NCBI RefSeq assembly: GCF_963422355.1
Contig: NC_085101.1
Location: forward strand, 3,527,090-3,591,089
Length of the DNA: 64,000 nucleotides
Direction of reading: 5' to 3'
DNA from: Corticium candelabrum
Taxonomy: Eukaryota; Porifera; Homoscleromorpha; Homosclerophorida; Plakinidae
The notes under the pieces were generated by a model, which saw nothing but the letters and a program-made list of their open reading frames with translations, was not told where the DNA came from and searched no databases. Below, piece after piece: positions 48,108 through 64,000 of this stretch. Position 1 is the stretch's first letter. Each line of letters begins with the position of its first letter. The translations under genes and the position numbers were made by a program.

Positions 48108-49051
48108 CTAGACAGCAGACATCGCCAAGTCGTCGCCTAAACGTGTAGTCGCTCCAACTCTTGCGTTTGGCTCGCTGTCAATTACTTCATTACCATCCGG
48201 GACATTGGCGACACCCTCCGGTTTTTCAGATATCATCCCTTGTTTCTTTCTCATTCTATCTCTCCATCGTTGTGGAATCATGGAAGATGGATTTCTGTCC
48301 CTATTGTCATAAATTTTCCCTAGAGCAGCAACGAGATGAAAGCTCGATGATTGAGACTTCACAAAGCCTTTATTCTTCTGCACTTGCGCATAAGCGGCGC
48401 CCTCAAAATTCGTCACGTCGAGCCCTATAGTTAAACGCAACAGAAAAATGTTGTGTAGTATTGATGACGGCTGTTATATTGAACGCCACGTACCTTTTCT
48501 TTCACAATCAGGAGAGACACGGAGAATGTCGAGGCACGTCAGAATTCCAAATACGAGACTACTCCAAATCAGAGTCCACAGGATTATGACCAAGAGACCA
48601 AGAAAATTCCAGCCTATTAGAACCATCGATACTTTGTCGTGTCTGTAGAATAATCCGAGGTCGTGATGAAGAAACGGAACTGCGATGACTCCCCACGCTC
48701 CGCCTCCAAAATGAACTACAATAGACCGGCAGTTATGAATGCAGTAGATTGCTCATGTAAAATGTCGTAATTTAATTATTTCTAAAAAAAATTTCCAACT
48801 TCTTTGACAAGTAACTCTGTAACGCCAGATTCGCATTGCTTGACATTCTTTGGGTTAGACTAGTTAGCATTCTATTGCAGTGCAACAAGTCTTCAAGGTT
48901 TGGCATGCGAGTTGTTTCTGATTTGTACACCAGACCTCCCGGAACGGTACAGTACTATTGTTCAAGAAAAAAATTTGTTAGTCAGTGATTAATTGTTAAA
49001 TAAATCGACAGCAATATACGAGCACGCAAATAAATTGTCGTGTATAGTGAC

Positions 49052-49121
<70 letters not shown>

Positions 49122-52100
49122 CACACACACACTTAGACGTTGCTGGGCATGCGACCAAGGGCGTGGTTTACAACTAAATATGGTACCAAGGTACCTGGAC
49201 TGTCAATTTAGATAATCTAGTTGTGGCTACAAAGAGTGTTGCCCGTATCATAAACGTAGAATAATCAATTAATTAATTAATGTGACCCAATTTTCACACA
49301 AATATTAAATAACTAATGTATTTAATTTTTAGTTGTGTCAAAATTGTAAATGTGTATGTAAATTTTGATTAATTAAATTAGAGTTGTCTTACTTGCTACA
49401 GCGTTTAAAGGATCATCTACGCTCCACTTCACAACCATCCTCTTTGTGATAACATACACTATACCGGCGACTACTCCAATCACGAAGGCTCCATACGGGT
49501 AGACTGAATTGGCACCGGCGCTTATAGCTACCTATTACACAACACCAAATTATAAGTAACAAGTTAAAATAGGGTGAAAATTGATAATTAATATATGCTT
49601 ACATTATAATATTAGAAATGATTTTAACAATTTACTATATATGTTAAAAATATTAAGATTAATTACATTATTAGCAAATATAAATTAAAATAAATAATAT
49701 ATATAAAATATTCATAAACACATAAACGTATACAATATCTTAACATACATAAAATTATTTGAGATAGCAGTAATAAGAGGGGCGTTTATTCAAAGGTGAC
49801 GTCTATTTTTAGCGGATTTTTGCAAGCGTGGCGTTTAAACAATCGGCATTTATACAAATAGTTGCGTTTATTTGAAGGCGACGTTTAATTAAAAGAATAC
49901 TTACTTTATATACACAAAAATATATACAACTATCACATATTTATATCAACTATGCGTAAAATTAAATAAATGAATGTTAATTTATTTAATGTGAAATACC
50001 AGTCCGACTAGACAGCCGTCTATTGCCGTGGTAAGACTCCATTGTCCCGACGCTTCCTTTTCTTTAAAGTGATTGAAGAACATCGCTGTGATGGAACCGC
50101 TCGATGCAGCCAACATACAGTTGACAGTAATGACACCATACACAGTACCATTGCCAAATCCAGTGATTGATTGGTAAGAAGCAAGATTGAATGCAAAGAG
50201 ACCAAAAATGATGATAAATCCGCCTAGAATCGACATCTAAGGCAACAGCAATAATAAGCGCACGCACAAATTGTAACCAGTGGGTGTACTCTTTTAAAAT
50301 TTAGATTAAATAAAAATTAAAAATTTGCATTTAGCCTTTATTGTATACTAGCTAATTGACCTGTTCTCCACACGGGTAGATCAGATTATTAGTTGTGAGT
50401 CAATTAATTTAACGTTGTATGCAAATTTATGTTGTTGCACGTTCTGAGAATTTATTATGAAGTATATCTCGCTTATCTTTATTTTACTCCGTTCTGAAAA
50501 ATTAGGAACAGGACAGAATTTGCATAAAGAGCGGCTTCAAGTGGCATAAAATCGTCGATCACTGAAAGCGTTGAGAAGGACGACGACGCATTACAGTCTA
50601 GACGGGACTGGTGCGGGCGTTTGTTTAGGGTAAAGTCACGTGCTGTTGCTTATTCACCCGGATATAGCTTTACATGTGTTCTTAATTTAATTAATATTAA
50701 TGAATTCAAATCTTGCTCATCTCGTGTTTTTTGGTAGAGAGATCGAGATCGACACACTCACCATGTAGCACTTGGCTCAGGAATCGCGTAGGTCGGATTC
50801 GGTGCAAATGCAATGAGAATTTGAAGAGAAACTCAAACGGTGAAGGAAAGGCTTGATCGGCAAGAAACTGTCGATCGCTAGAAGCGTTGCGAAGGACAAC
50901 GACGCGTACAGTCCACACGCAACTGGTGCGTGCGTGCGTACGTGCGTGCGTGCGTTTAAACAAACCGAAACGTGTAACGTTGGCAGCATCCAGAAATTTT
51001 ATTCAAGGGTCGACCCCTCGAGAGGGGCCCCATGCACTCGAGGCCACGTCACAGTCGGTCAGTACAGCTTCGGTGTGCGCGGGCCAACTTCAGCGGAGGT
51101 CGACCGTGAAGCGGCGGAGATACGCCTGGCCATGCATACACAAACAGCTCTCTTAATAATATTAATAAATAAAACGCACATAAGCGGACGTAGATGTCTA
51201 AAGGGGATTTGTCACCAAAATCAACCATATCTCAGATGAAAGCTGGCATTTCATGACAAAACCCTTTGCAACCGTTTACTGCAGACGTTTACCGTAACGA
51301 AAAAAAAGCATTAAAATTACCTGCGTGGGTCTGTCTAGACCTGTATGTGGCATGAGCGTAAATCTGGTGGTTGGTTAGCAAGGAAGACCGATACCTGTGC
51401 ACAGTTCATGGTAAGGATTGTGAGACATATGGTGTCAAGTTGTGATTTATTGACCTACTAAAGCAAACTGGAACACCAAAGCTTTCATGCAAGTATCAAC
51501 GTTGTCAACACAACCGTGGAGCATCAGAAGGACACCCTTCTTATTTTAGTTCATAGATCATGTCTCGCTGAATTTTGGGTGCGCTGGAGCACTAGCTATG
51601 GTTAAACCTAAAGTAGTTACTTCCAGAGGGTAACACTTTGTGTTACATACGACTAATCATCTGAACAACGCGTTGCCGATTCTCTGCTTCTGTGACTGTC
51701 TGGACCATCGGTTTCCTGCAGGAAGATACCAGGCCTTGTATCTTTCTTTCATCAAGTTTTAGTATTTGGGGAGAGTTCTCCTTTAATTAAGTGAATAACA
51801 AACAAGTACAATATTATTCTCGTGATCTAAACATATCATTAAATATATGACGTATTAGGGTGATGATACATATGATACCTATTTACTCACAGTTGTAGTT
51901 GGTTGTGATATTTGAACCAACTTCCCACTCTCGTCGAAGCGACCGCTGCGTTGTCCAACCAGAGACGCTCCCAACATGGCTGCTACTCCGCCTACCACGT
52001 GAATAACACTAGCCCCAGCAAAGTCCTGGCGGCAATAGAAATGTTAGAAAAATCATTGAGCTGAGATTTTTACGTGTTGCTACTTCGTAACGAACTGTTG

Positions 52101-52346
52101 TGTTGAAATGATCCATCCGAATTCCTGATCGTAGCCATCCTTCTTCTGACCAACTCCAATGGACAACTATCGGCTGTATAAATCCTGACATGAAGATACG
52201 CATAAAGACACTTGATTATAATGGGGAAGTAGTTATAATGTGTGCATTTCATTAATTCAGCTTAATTGTCATTCTCACCTATTTTCTAAATTAATGAAAA
52301 ATTCTTGTGCATGCGAGGAAGCGATTTTTTGTTAGATTACTTTGTC

Positions 52347-52421
<75 letters not shown>

Positions 52422-52878
52422 GTATTACCTGTGCAAACAAATGAAAATAGCAGATAGCTTTTCACATTCGTTCTCTCAGCCATTGCACCACTGACGATTG
52501 TCGTTGCTGTGATTGCGTAGACGTACTGCAAAAACCAGTGTACTAACTCTCTATCACGAATCCCAATATTTGATAGAAAAAAGTGCTCAAAGCCAAACAC
52601 TGCGTTTCCGTCACCAAACGCTAGAGCGTATCCAAACGCCCAATACGCAAAGCAGCCAACAATGGCATCCGTAAAATTCTTGTAAAGAGTGCTCGTGGTG
52701 TTTTTGGCGCGCACGGAACCGGATTCCAGAAATGCAAACCCAGCTTGCATAACTACAATATCAACACTCTTTAGATCAAAGTGAGTACAGATCACTGATG
52801 TAAAGTATACTTACAGAAGACCATGCTGGAGAGGATGACGAGATGGAAATCTTCCACATTATTCAACAAAGCAGTCAT
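48108..52878 (-). CDS. Ammonium transporter, paralogue B
   Basis: Eight exons join in frame to 512 residues: 52815-52878, 52429-52752, 52084-52184, 51891-52025, 50000-50236, 49393-49531, 48494-48715, 48108-48424. Exon lengths 64, 324, 135, 237, 139 and 222 equal those of paralogue A. Amt motifs are complete: MQAGFAFLESGSVRAKN, AYWAFGYALAFGDGNAVFG, TIVSGAMAERT, DFAGASVIHVVGG (first pore His), MSILGGFIIIFGLFAFN, VAISAGANSVYPYGAF, HFGGGAWGV (second pore His). The tail starts GLDVTNFEGAAY; the His-Gly seen in A and C is Phe-Glu here, in the segment that in plant and bacterial relatives couples trimer subunits. The rest of the tail is long and basic (QRWRDRMRKKQG). All donors are GT and all acceptors AG. 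Introns hold CA/CG microsatellites and two copies of the repeat seen at 17,540. Confidence 0.92.
49049..49132. repeat. (CA)n-(CACG)n-(CA)n microsatellite, AMT-B intron
   Basis: A CACG tetranucleotide core between two CA tracts. Confidence 0.95.
50350..51125. repeat. Dispersed repeat copies in AMT-B intron 4
   Basis: 50,350-50,470 shares motifs with 15,857-15,915 and 16,790-16,850. 50,505-50,620 and 50,770-51,125 match 17,540-17,890. No coding signature. Confidence 0.65.
52349..52420. repeat. (TG)n microsatellite, AMT-B intron 2
   Basis: About 35 GT units ending nine bases from the exon 2 donor. Confidence 0.95.
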
Positions 52879-54767
52879 AATGGGCTGAGAACCTCTGAAA
52901 GCCAACAAATGTATACGTTTCCTCTCCCACACTCTGATTCCAACGACATGCATGTTTATGGAAAGCATGCACCATGCATAGATTGGAAGTAGCCTGAGGG
53001 TGTACGTCATGCACACGTGCGTTGGGCTAGCAGGAAGGATAACTCGGTTATTGGTTAGTTATTCCGCCTATAACCAATCCAGCCTGAAGCATTAGGCCCC
53101 TTTCTGTGGCTTATCTGCATGTTTCTCATCACCCAAAGTGACCCGGACGGGCGAGCCATTACCGTTATCCATTTATGCACTGGAAGTCAGAAGGCACAAC
53201 TGATACGCATTAGGCTATAGTGGTACCAGACTAAAGGTCTGATTTGAGGATCCATGCACACCAATTAGTAAACTATGTGGCTGAGCATAGAACTGTCAAC
53301 ATGTATGATCCACGTAGTTGTATGCACATGCACTCTGTATGAATAATGGCCTAATGGTGAAATCAGTTCGGCCTGTCGTTCGGATGCAGGCGGGTGACGA
53401 GAAACAGACATGTAACAAAGAAGTGCCTAATATATAATATAATATTAATATATAACCATGCATGCAAGCAGTTCGATCCACCCGCAAGCTAATTAGTTAA
53501 TAAGCCACAGCCCTAACACGCTCTCCAAGCTTACAGAAGCCACTATTGACAACCTTCCAAACAATTGCATGACTTCATTCGATGCCATACGCATGCCGAT
53601 TGTTTACATTTTCAAGCCAATAGACAGATCCAGACTACTAGCGCTTCTTCCTCCAAATGCCAAATGCTCCACGTCACTTCCAGAGTGGCTTCTTCAAAAC
53701 AACATAGCAGATTCAACCAATTCTGTTGTCTGTTGTAGTGACCTACATGTCAGACAAGCTGATTCCAGGTGTATACTTAAATTACCTCACAACTCTGGTC
53801 CCAAAGTTTCTAACAAGTCCGCATACTAGATACTACTCTGAAGGATAAATTAGAATCTATAGCATACCACGTTGTTGGCTCCAAACAAATGGTCAAGAAG
53901 TGCCTTCTCGTTAGATATCTAGACATGTCACGTTTCTGTAGAACACTGGTCCCTATAGTATCTACATACTAACATGCAGACCTCACTTACCAACTAGAGT
54001 AGTCCTTTCTTTCTCCAATTTTTTGTAAATCTCAGAAACAGCACGCTCACAACAATGACCTGTTTCACTGAAAGCGCATCCGCAAACTCAGTATACGGGA
54101 TGTTACGTACCACCTGTAGTAGCTGCCAAGCTGAAATCAAATTCAGAGTGCTCTAGTAAATGCATGGAATTAATACAGTGCTGATGTACGGCTGCGAATC
54201 TCTCGCGTCTGTACTGAACTGAAACGATCACCACAATAAAAAAGGCTCCCACAAGTGACTCGATCACATTGACCTACCAGACAAAGTAGATTAGCTAATT
54301 TGGGCATCTACACCTGCTGTCCTCATATAACAAAATTAATCTTGAATCAAAATTCAGGCATACACCTAAACCATCTTGGTGTTTAAAAGGAAGCTAGTGT
54401 TGGGAGGAAGGACGGGAAGATAAAACCCTAACAAAGGTATACACACTACCCATCATGTAACATCGAATACACGTAGTTCTTGTATCTGAAAAGTGAAAAT
54501 ATACTAAATATCATTGAAGAATAAGTTATGTAAGTAAAGCTGTTAAATATCACAACTATAACACATAATCTTGATTTTAATGTCACGTGCAGAAAAGCAG
54601 AAAAGCATAACAAGATCAGCGGTGGATCAATAAGTGTAGTGCATCAAACAATCAATGCAGAAGACAACTATACATTACTAATTATTTGTAAAAGCATTGT
54701 TTACTGCATAGAGTTCCAGAATTTGTATAATTGCATAAATTGGTTCATATAATTGGCAGCATATTTG
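52879..54767. other. Intergenic between AMT-B and AMT-C
   Basis: Holds the 5' flank of AMT-B and the 3' flank of AMT-C. A plus-strand frame at 53,569-53,829 has no recognisable motif. Confidence 0.5.
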
Positions 54768-59368
<4,601 letters not shown>

Positions 59369-61559
59369 CCTTGATAAACCAAATATGCAAGTTGAAATCT
59401 GTTCACACAAAGTTTGTAAACGAATTAGATATGGAAAGTCTAAAAAAGTTTTACTGTCAACAGAATACTTTGGCCATGTGACTAACATAAATCACGTGAC
59501 GCTTCTAGATCTATCTAGGCAATGTCTTTCATCTGCTCACTACAGCTTGAATCTTGACTTCTGCTTTTGTTTTCTATGACGCTGCCATCAGAACGCAAAT
59601 TTCTCTAACTTTCCTTGTCGCGGCTCCCACGTCGTCGCACCTAGAGCCCAACGTTTCCACTCTAGGCTCTCCCGCATTTGAAATAGACGGAGTACGCCAC
59701 AGCAACACTTGAAGTAATTAAAAATCGACGAATATCGATGCATGATGCAACGACTGACAAGAAGAAACTTCCCGGATGCGGCCTGCCACACCTCTAACTA
59801 GATCGTACTAAAATTTTAGTCCAGTACAGAGTAACAAAAAGATACATGTTTTGATATAAATAACTGCGTTTGTAAATTCAAACGTCACAAAACTGTTCTA
59901 GGCTAATTCCTTAGTTGTCTAAAAAATTTATTTTATTTTCAATTAATTAATTAAGTTCTTTTTATAGCTAGATTGATCTATTATTAGCTAAGACTAAAAC
60001 TTGCTTTACGCAAAATTAAAAAATCGCTAAAGTGCGCAAACAAAGTAGTAAATGAAACGTGCTGGTGACGTTAGAATGAGTTCCCTTTCGACTAAATTCC
60101 AAACTTGGGTCCGTGAAAATATAAATCAAAATGCCAAATTGGATTACCGCACAGAATACCTGCTGAATCTCTAGCAAGGGTTCAATGAGACACCAGTAAC
60201 AAGTATGTGCATTTGGTACTATAGAACTGCTGCAGCCATTGTTTGTCAGAGAGCAGCTTCCTGACGTTGCCCTAGACACCTTGTTAGATCCGTAGACACT
60301 CTATTTGCTGAGAGGATCACAAGCAATTTACGTGTTTTCCTATTTCGATCCATGTTAAACTTGGCTCTTACTGTATCTCTAGATTCAAAACATCGCATGG
60401 GCTAAACATTTAGATCTGTTTTTGCTGTACAGATTAGACTAGAGAGACGAAATCCTATAGTGACTGTCAGTCTAAGTATCACGTTCTCTCTAACGTGTTC
60501 ATCTGCAGCTGACCTCATGTAAAAATGATGAACGCTTAAAGAGATAGTATACATATGCATGAACGCAGAGCTGTCCGTTACTCTAGCAGATTTCTTTCTA
60601 GACCTACCTGACAGGCTGTCCTATTCTTCGATCAGTAGACGCACTTGAGTCTTGCAGAGTCTGGTCTTGTACGTCCGAGATTCCAAACTGGGACTGGCGG
60701 TTCGTTCCACCGAGTTTCTAGAAATGCAATCGGTATCGAGGAGAGCTCAGATATCCCTATCAACGCAGGACTCGCTGCATAGCAATAGGAATGTGGTCAC
60801 ATTAACTTAATTTATGATAGTTATTCACATACTGTACTACGTACTAGTATTACGGATGGATGCTTTACAATACCCAATCATGCTTAATAGTAAATCCAGA
60901 GTCTAACTGATGAAGAGGCCCGATCGACTACTAGTTAGTCGACGTCATATCCCACAAGATATCTATCTATAGACTATTGCGGGTGATGTTGGTCATAATT
61001 CCGTCGTTTGGGCTGCACTAACTCGTCGGCTGGGCTGAGATATCATGTTGCCACAACAAATTTGCATCTCAGCCACGACAGCACGTCAAATGTGTCATAA
61101 TTCCATCGATCGGGCTACGATATCATATTACATGCAACGTTCTCGTCCTAGCCCATGGACGTAGCACGCGTAAATTGTGTCAAATGTTTCTCGGCTGGGC
61201 TAGCCTGGTAGGTTCAATCGCCGGCTCGTCTATCCTAGCATGTTCCACTTGTCATTTGATATCTCAGCCCAGCTGACGAGAAGCGCGTCAACTGTGTCAA
61301 TGAAGCACTAGAAGTGCAAACCCTCTACCTGTATGCACCTTGAAGGTAATTAGTTGCGCTATGACAGAATGGTTTAATTAAACAATACCAATTAACCGCC
61401 ACGCACAGCGAAAGTATAGAGTAAATACGAAAACCAGATTTCGGGTAGATAATTAGATAGGTACAAAAGAAGCAGCACTGATTTTTAGTGAACAAACCAC
61501 GATTTCATGCACCTACAATGCTTTGAGCTTTCAGAAGATGACACTATTGATGGAACAAG
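59369..61559. other. 5' flank of AMT-C and intergenic DNA
   Basis: No gene recognised. Between about 60,990 and 61,290 words such as TCGGCTGGGCT, GATATCA and CAAATGTGTCA recur irregularly, as in a degenerate tandem array. Confidence 0.45.
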
Positions 61560-62450
61560 CATAATGTTACAACCTTTGCTCACTAGACGTTTAGTTCTTT
61601 GTGCAACTTCTGTAGTCAGGCGTCTGATTGTTTGTACAGCTTTTGAAGTCGTGATGAGCCACTATGGGCAATTTTAGGCGTGGCATAGCTAACCCCAGAG
61701 CCAAAACTAAAACAGATGAGGGAAAACATGAACGTTAAAAATGTAGCTATATTAGGCGTTGTTTCTAAATGCTAAACTCTTACGTACAACAAAAGAAACA
61801 GCTCGCCATCGATTTTCCAGCTCACAACAATCTAGACGTCTGGTTGTTTGTGCAGCTTCTCTAGACATCTGGTTGTTGTCATAGTGGGGGGGAACATGCA
61901 CGTTTCAAATGTAGATGAGGTTGTTTCGAAGTGCTGGAACCAGCCAAATGTTACAAGTCGGGTAGCCTCGACGTGCCTTACGTAATGAGGTGACCCCAAA
62001 GCCAAAACAAAACATCAATGTGGGAAAACATGCACGTGCACATGTAGATTAATTAGGCGTCTCTTTGGCCTGACTTTGGATACCGTAACAAAATTGAATA
62101 GAGACGCACAAGCGTACTTACAGGTCAACCAAGCCGCTTCGTCCGACAAACAGACGCTGTCATGGACAATGCACGTTTCACTTCGCAAATTCCCGTCAAG
62201 CGCCAAATTTCTGTTAAAGACGACATTAGTGATCTTTGCAACAACACCACGGCCGCTCAGCAACGCACACCGAAAATTCAAGCTGGCAGACTGCAGAACC
62301 ACTATGCAGAAATACTGTGGAACAAGCACAATGTTACAAGTCAGAAACAGCTACACACCCTCGCTACTGGTTGTTGTTGGGGAAACATACACGTGCAAAT
62401 TTATACTAGAGGCGTTGCTTCTATGTGCTAAATCCTTAGAGCAAAGGACT
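61560..62450. repeat. Three diverged tandem-like units of about 250-300 bp
   Basis: Blocks of the form AATGTTACAA, CC(A/C)AAAGCCAAAAC, GGGAAAACATGCACGT and TTAGGCGTTG-TTCTAAATGCTAA recur at about 61,565-61,785, 61,810-62,070 and 62,330-62,440, in the same order. Open frames at 62,076-62,591 cross them and are not supported as a gene. Confidence 0.5.
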
Positions 62451-62613
62451 AAACACCATGTACAGGACGGACGCCCGATGGCCGAATTCTCATTAGCAGC
62501 TTCCAAAGAAAGAGAGATGGAGCCTCATGATGACATCACGTTCGTCTGTTGGTCGGTAATGACACCACTTCTCGTCTATCGGTCTGAATAGCTTATTTGC
62601 ATCTGTGCTAAAC

Positions 62614-62616
<3 letters not shown>

Positions 62617-62668
<52 letters not shown>
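62617..62668. repeat. (TA)n microsatellite
   Basis: About 26 TA units. Confidence 0.95.
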
Positions 62669-62669
<1 letters not shown>

Positions 62670-63063
62670 GGTCGGTCGCCGGGTCGTCCGGTCATCGAAC
62701 GACTACTGTACTCGAGCTCGAAAATCCCAACCTCAGGCAAATATGTAGTCAGAAAGTGAGATCGCCGTTGGCAATATGGTAACTGCCCTCAGAAACAGGG
62801 AATGGATTCCGATGACACGTCGGATCACGGCTTCGGGTCTTCTAACATGCCAAAATCCCTACAACCCATGTTGCAACTAGTAACTACGCTCGGCAATTAT
62901 TTCTAACACACAAAATCGGGCAATATAGGAAAATTTCACTAACATAAACCAGTCCTTTTACTATCATTTTCAGTAATAATTGACCATGTCTATACATATC
63001 ATCTGCATGCGTCAGGTAGCCGTATACACTAGCAATTGAATAAAGAATATTTCCTTTATATAT
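62669..63063. other. Intergenic, nothing recognised
   Basis: No coding region, RNA or repeat I can support. Confidence 0.5.
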
Positions 63064-63285
63064 ACCATGAAATCCTTGCACAATCGTCTGATCAATTTGA
63101 CTACTTTATAACGCATTATATCGGGTGAGATATTTAACCTAGACCATGAAATCTTTGCCCAATCGTCTGATCAATTTGACTACTTTATAACGCATTATAT
63201 CGGGTGAGATATTTAACCTAGACCATGAAATCTTTGCCCAATCGTCTGATCAATTTGACTACTTTATAACTCACTATGTCGGGCG
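63064..63285. repeat. 79-bp tandem repeat, nearly three copies
   Basis: Units start ACCATGAAATC at 63,064, 63,143 and 63,222, exactly 79 bases apart. Units 1 and 2 are almost identical; the third diverges after TTTATAACTCACTATG and breaks off near 63,285. Confidence 0.97.
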
Positions 63286-64000
63286 ATAATGCGTGTCCGG
63301 ATGGAGCACCTATCTAGGTGCTGTAGAACAGTATTAACAATTTTTAGTTAATTGATATAATTAATAATGTAATTACAGTCTGCCTAGATTGCCAGAAATA
63401 TGTTGTGTCTAATAGTTGTTTTATAGGTCTAAGGTGTTTCCACAGTTTACAGCAGGAAATTGTATTATTCATGTTCAGATTTCATAATTAATTAATTAAT
63501 AGGCATATTTTTTAATCATCTGATCAATATGCATGTTTGGTAAAAATTATGAGCAGTCGAGAATTGAGTTTGGTCCTCACGTTTTTGTAAAAGAGGATGT
63601 TGCAGTTGTGACTGGCTGAATTAAAATCGTCTCGTTGGATCACATTATTTTTGGGTACAGATCTATGGCTCCATCCACGCACGGAAGCTGTTTCGCTGTC
63701 CGTTACGGTTGCGCGCGACATTATCGGCTCGAGATGCGTGCGGACATTACGCCGATTCGGGGTAATATAAGCGCGCATGAGAAAAGAAACCCTCTTCTAC
63801 GGGCGCGCAAGAGGGTCTGGGTACGAGGCTCAAATAACTAACAGACTGATGGCTCTAGAATTTTTACGCTCTTCTTTATTTTTTAATCCTCATTGCTGCA
63901 ATGTGTTCAGATTTTTGGTAAAAAACTAGAATACTCCAATGTAACCGTAGCTATCACGTGATTGTATCCCGTATAACATATCATCAGGCCACGTTTTGAG
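63286..64000. other. Intergenic, nothing recognised
   Basis: Short overlapping frames at 63,524-63,841 on both strands have no motif. Confidence 0.5.

Noticed and set aside
62076-62591. 171-codon open frame on the plus strand
   Set aside because: It crosses degenerate repeat units and shows no domain.
63064-63285. CRISPR-like array
   Set aside because: The units abut each other with no variable spacers, and the window is eukaryotic.

Overview
The window looks like nuclear DNA of an early-branching marine animal. A sponge is my best guess, but no single feature proves it. It has genes split by GT-AG introns, secreted sushi (CCP) proteins, a large receptor kinase, many dinucleotide microsatellites, and a dense mix of DIRS, Ty3/gypsy, LINE, SINE, hAT and pogo/Tigger elements. 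I see no operons, bacterial genes, rRNA or functional tRNA genes.

Layout. Positions 1-3,000 hold a decayed DIRS-type tyrosine-recombinase retroelement and an inverted repeat. Positions 3,544-12,830 hold two divergent sushi genes. The minus-strand one (3,766-5,501) reads through as a signal peptide plus six CCP domains. The plus-strand one (about 10,047-12,830) is a pseudogene in which CCP exons lead into a tyrosinase domain. Next come a duplicated ammonium-transporter 5' fragment, two hAT-related elements and intergenic DNA. An intact ammonium transporter gene (AMT-A, minus) fills 18,267-22,427, and a broken AMT fragment lies near 26,700-27,110. A nearly intact pogo/Tigger transposon (29.8-31.9 kb) and a decayed Ty3/gypsy retrotransposon (32.3-36.6 kb, minus) follow. 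A two-exon receptor kinase gene (37,361-40,877, plus) encodes kelch, Cys-rich/EGF, transmembrane and TKL-like kinase regions.

Positions 42,151-46,163 are a direct second copy of the sushi gene pair, about 38.6 kb from the first. It lacks about 4.4 kb found inside the first copy and most of the tyrosinase part, and its minus-strand gene has two stops and a frameshift. Two more intact ammonium transporter genes lie beyond it on the minus strand: AMT-B (48,108-52,878) and AMT-C (54,768-59,368). The last 4.6 kb is intergenic with degenerate repeats and a 79-bp tandem repeat.

The three AMT genes share an eight-exon structure with nearly identical exon lengths and phases, so they arose by tandem duplication. 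They are predicted plasma-membrane ammonium transporters that differ mostly in their cytoplasmic tails. I found no convincing new multi-gene system. The most unusual items are the kelch/EGF receptor with a Ser/Thr-type TKL kinase, the sushi-tyrosinase architecture, and the duplications that preserve pre-insertion sites.
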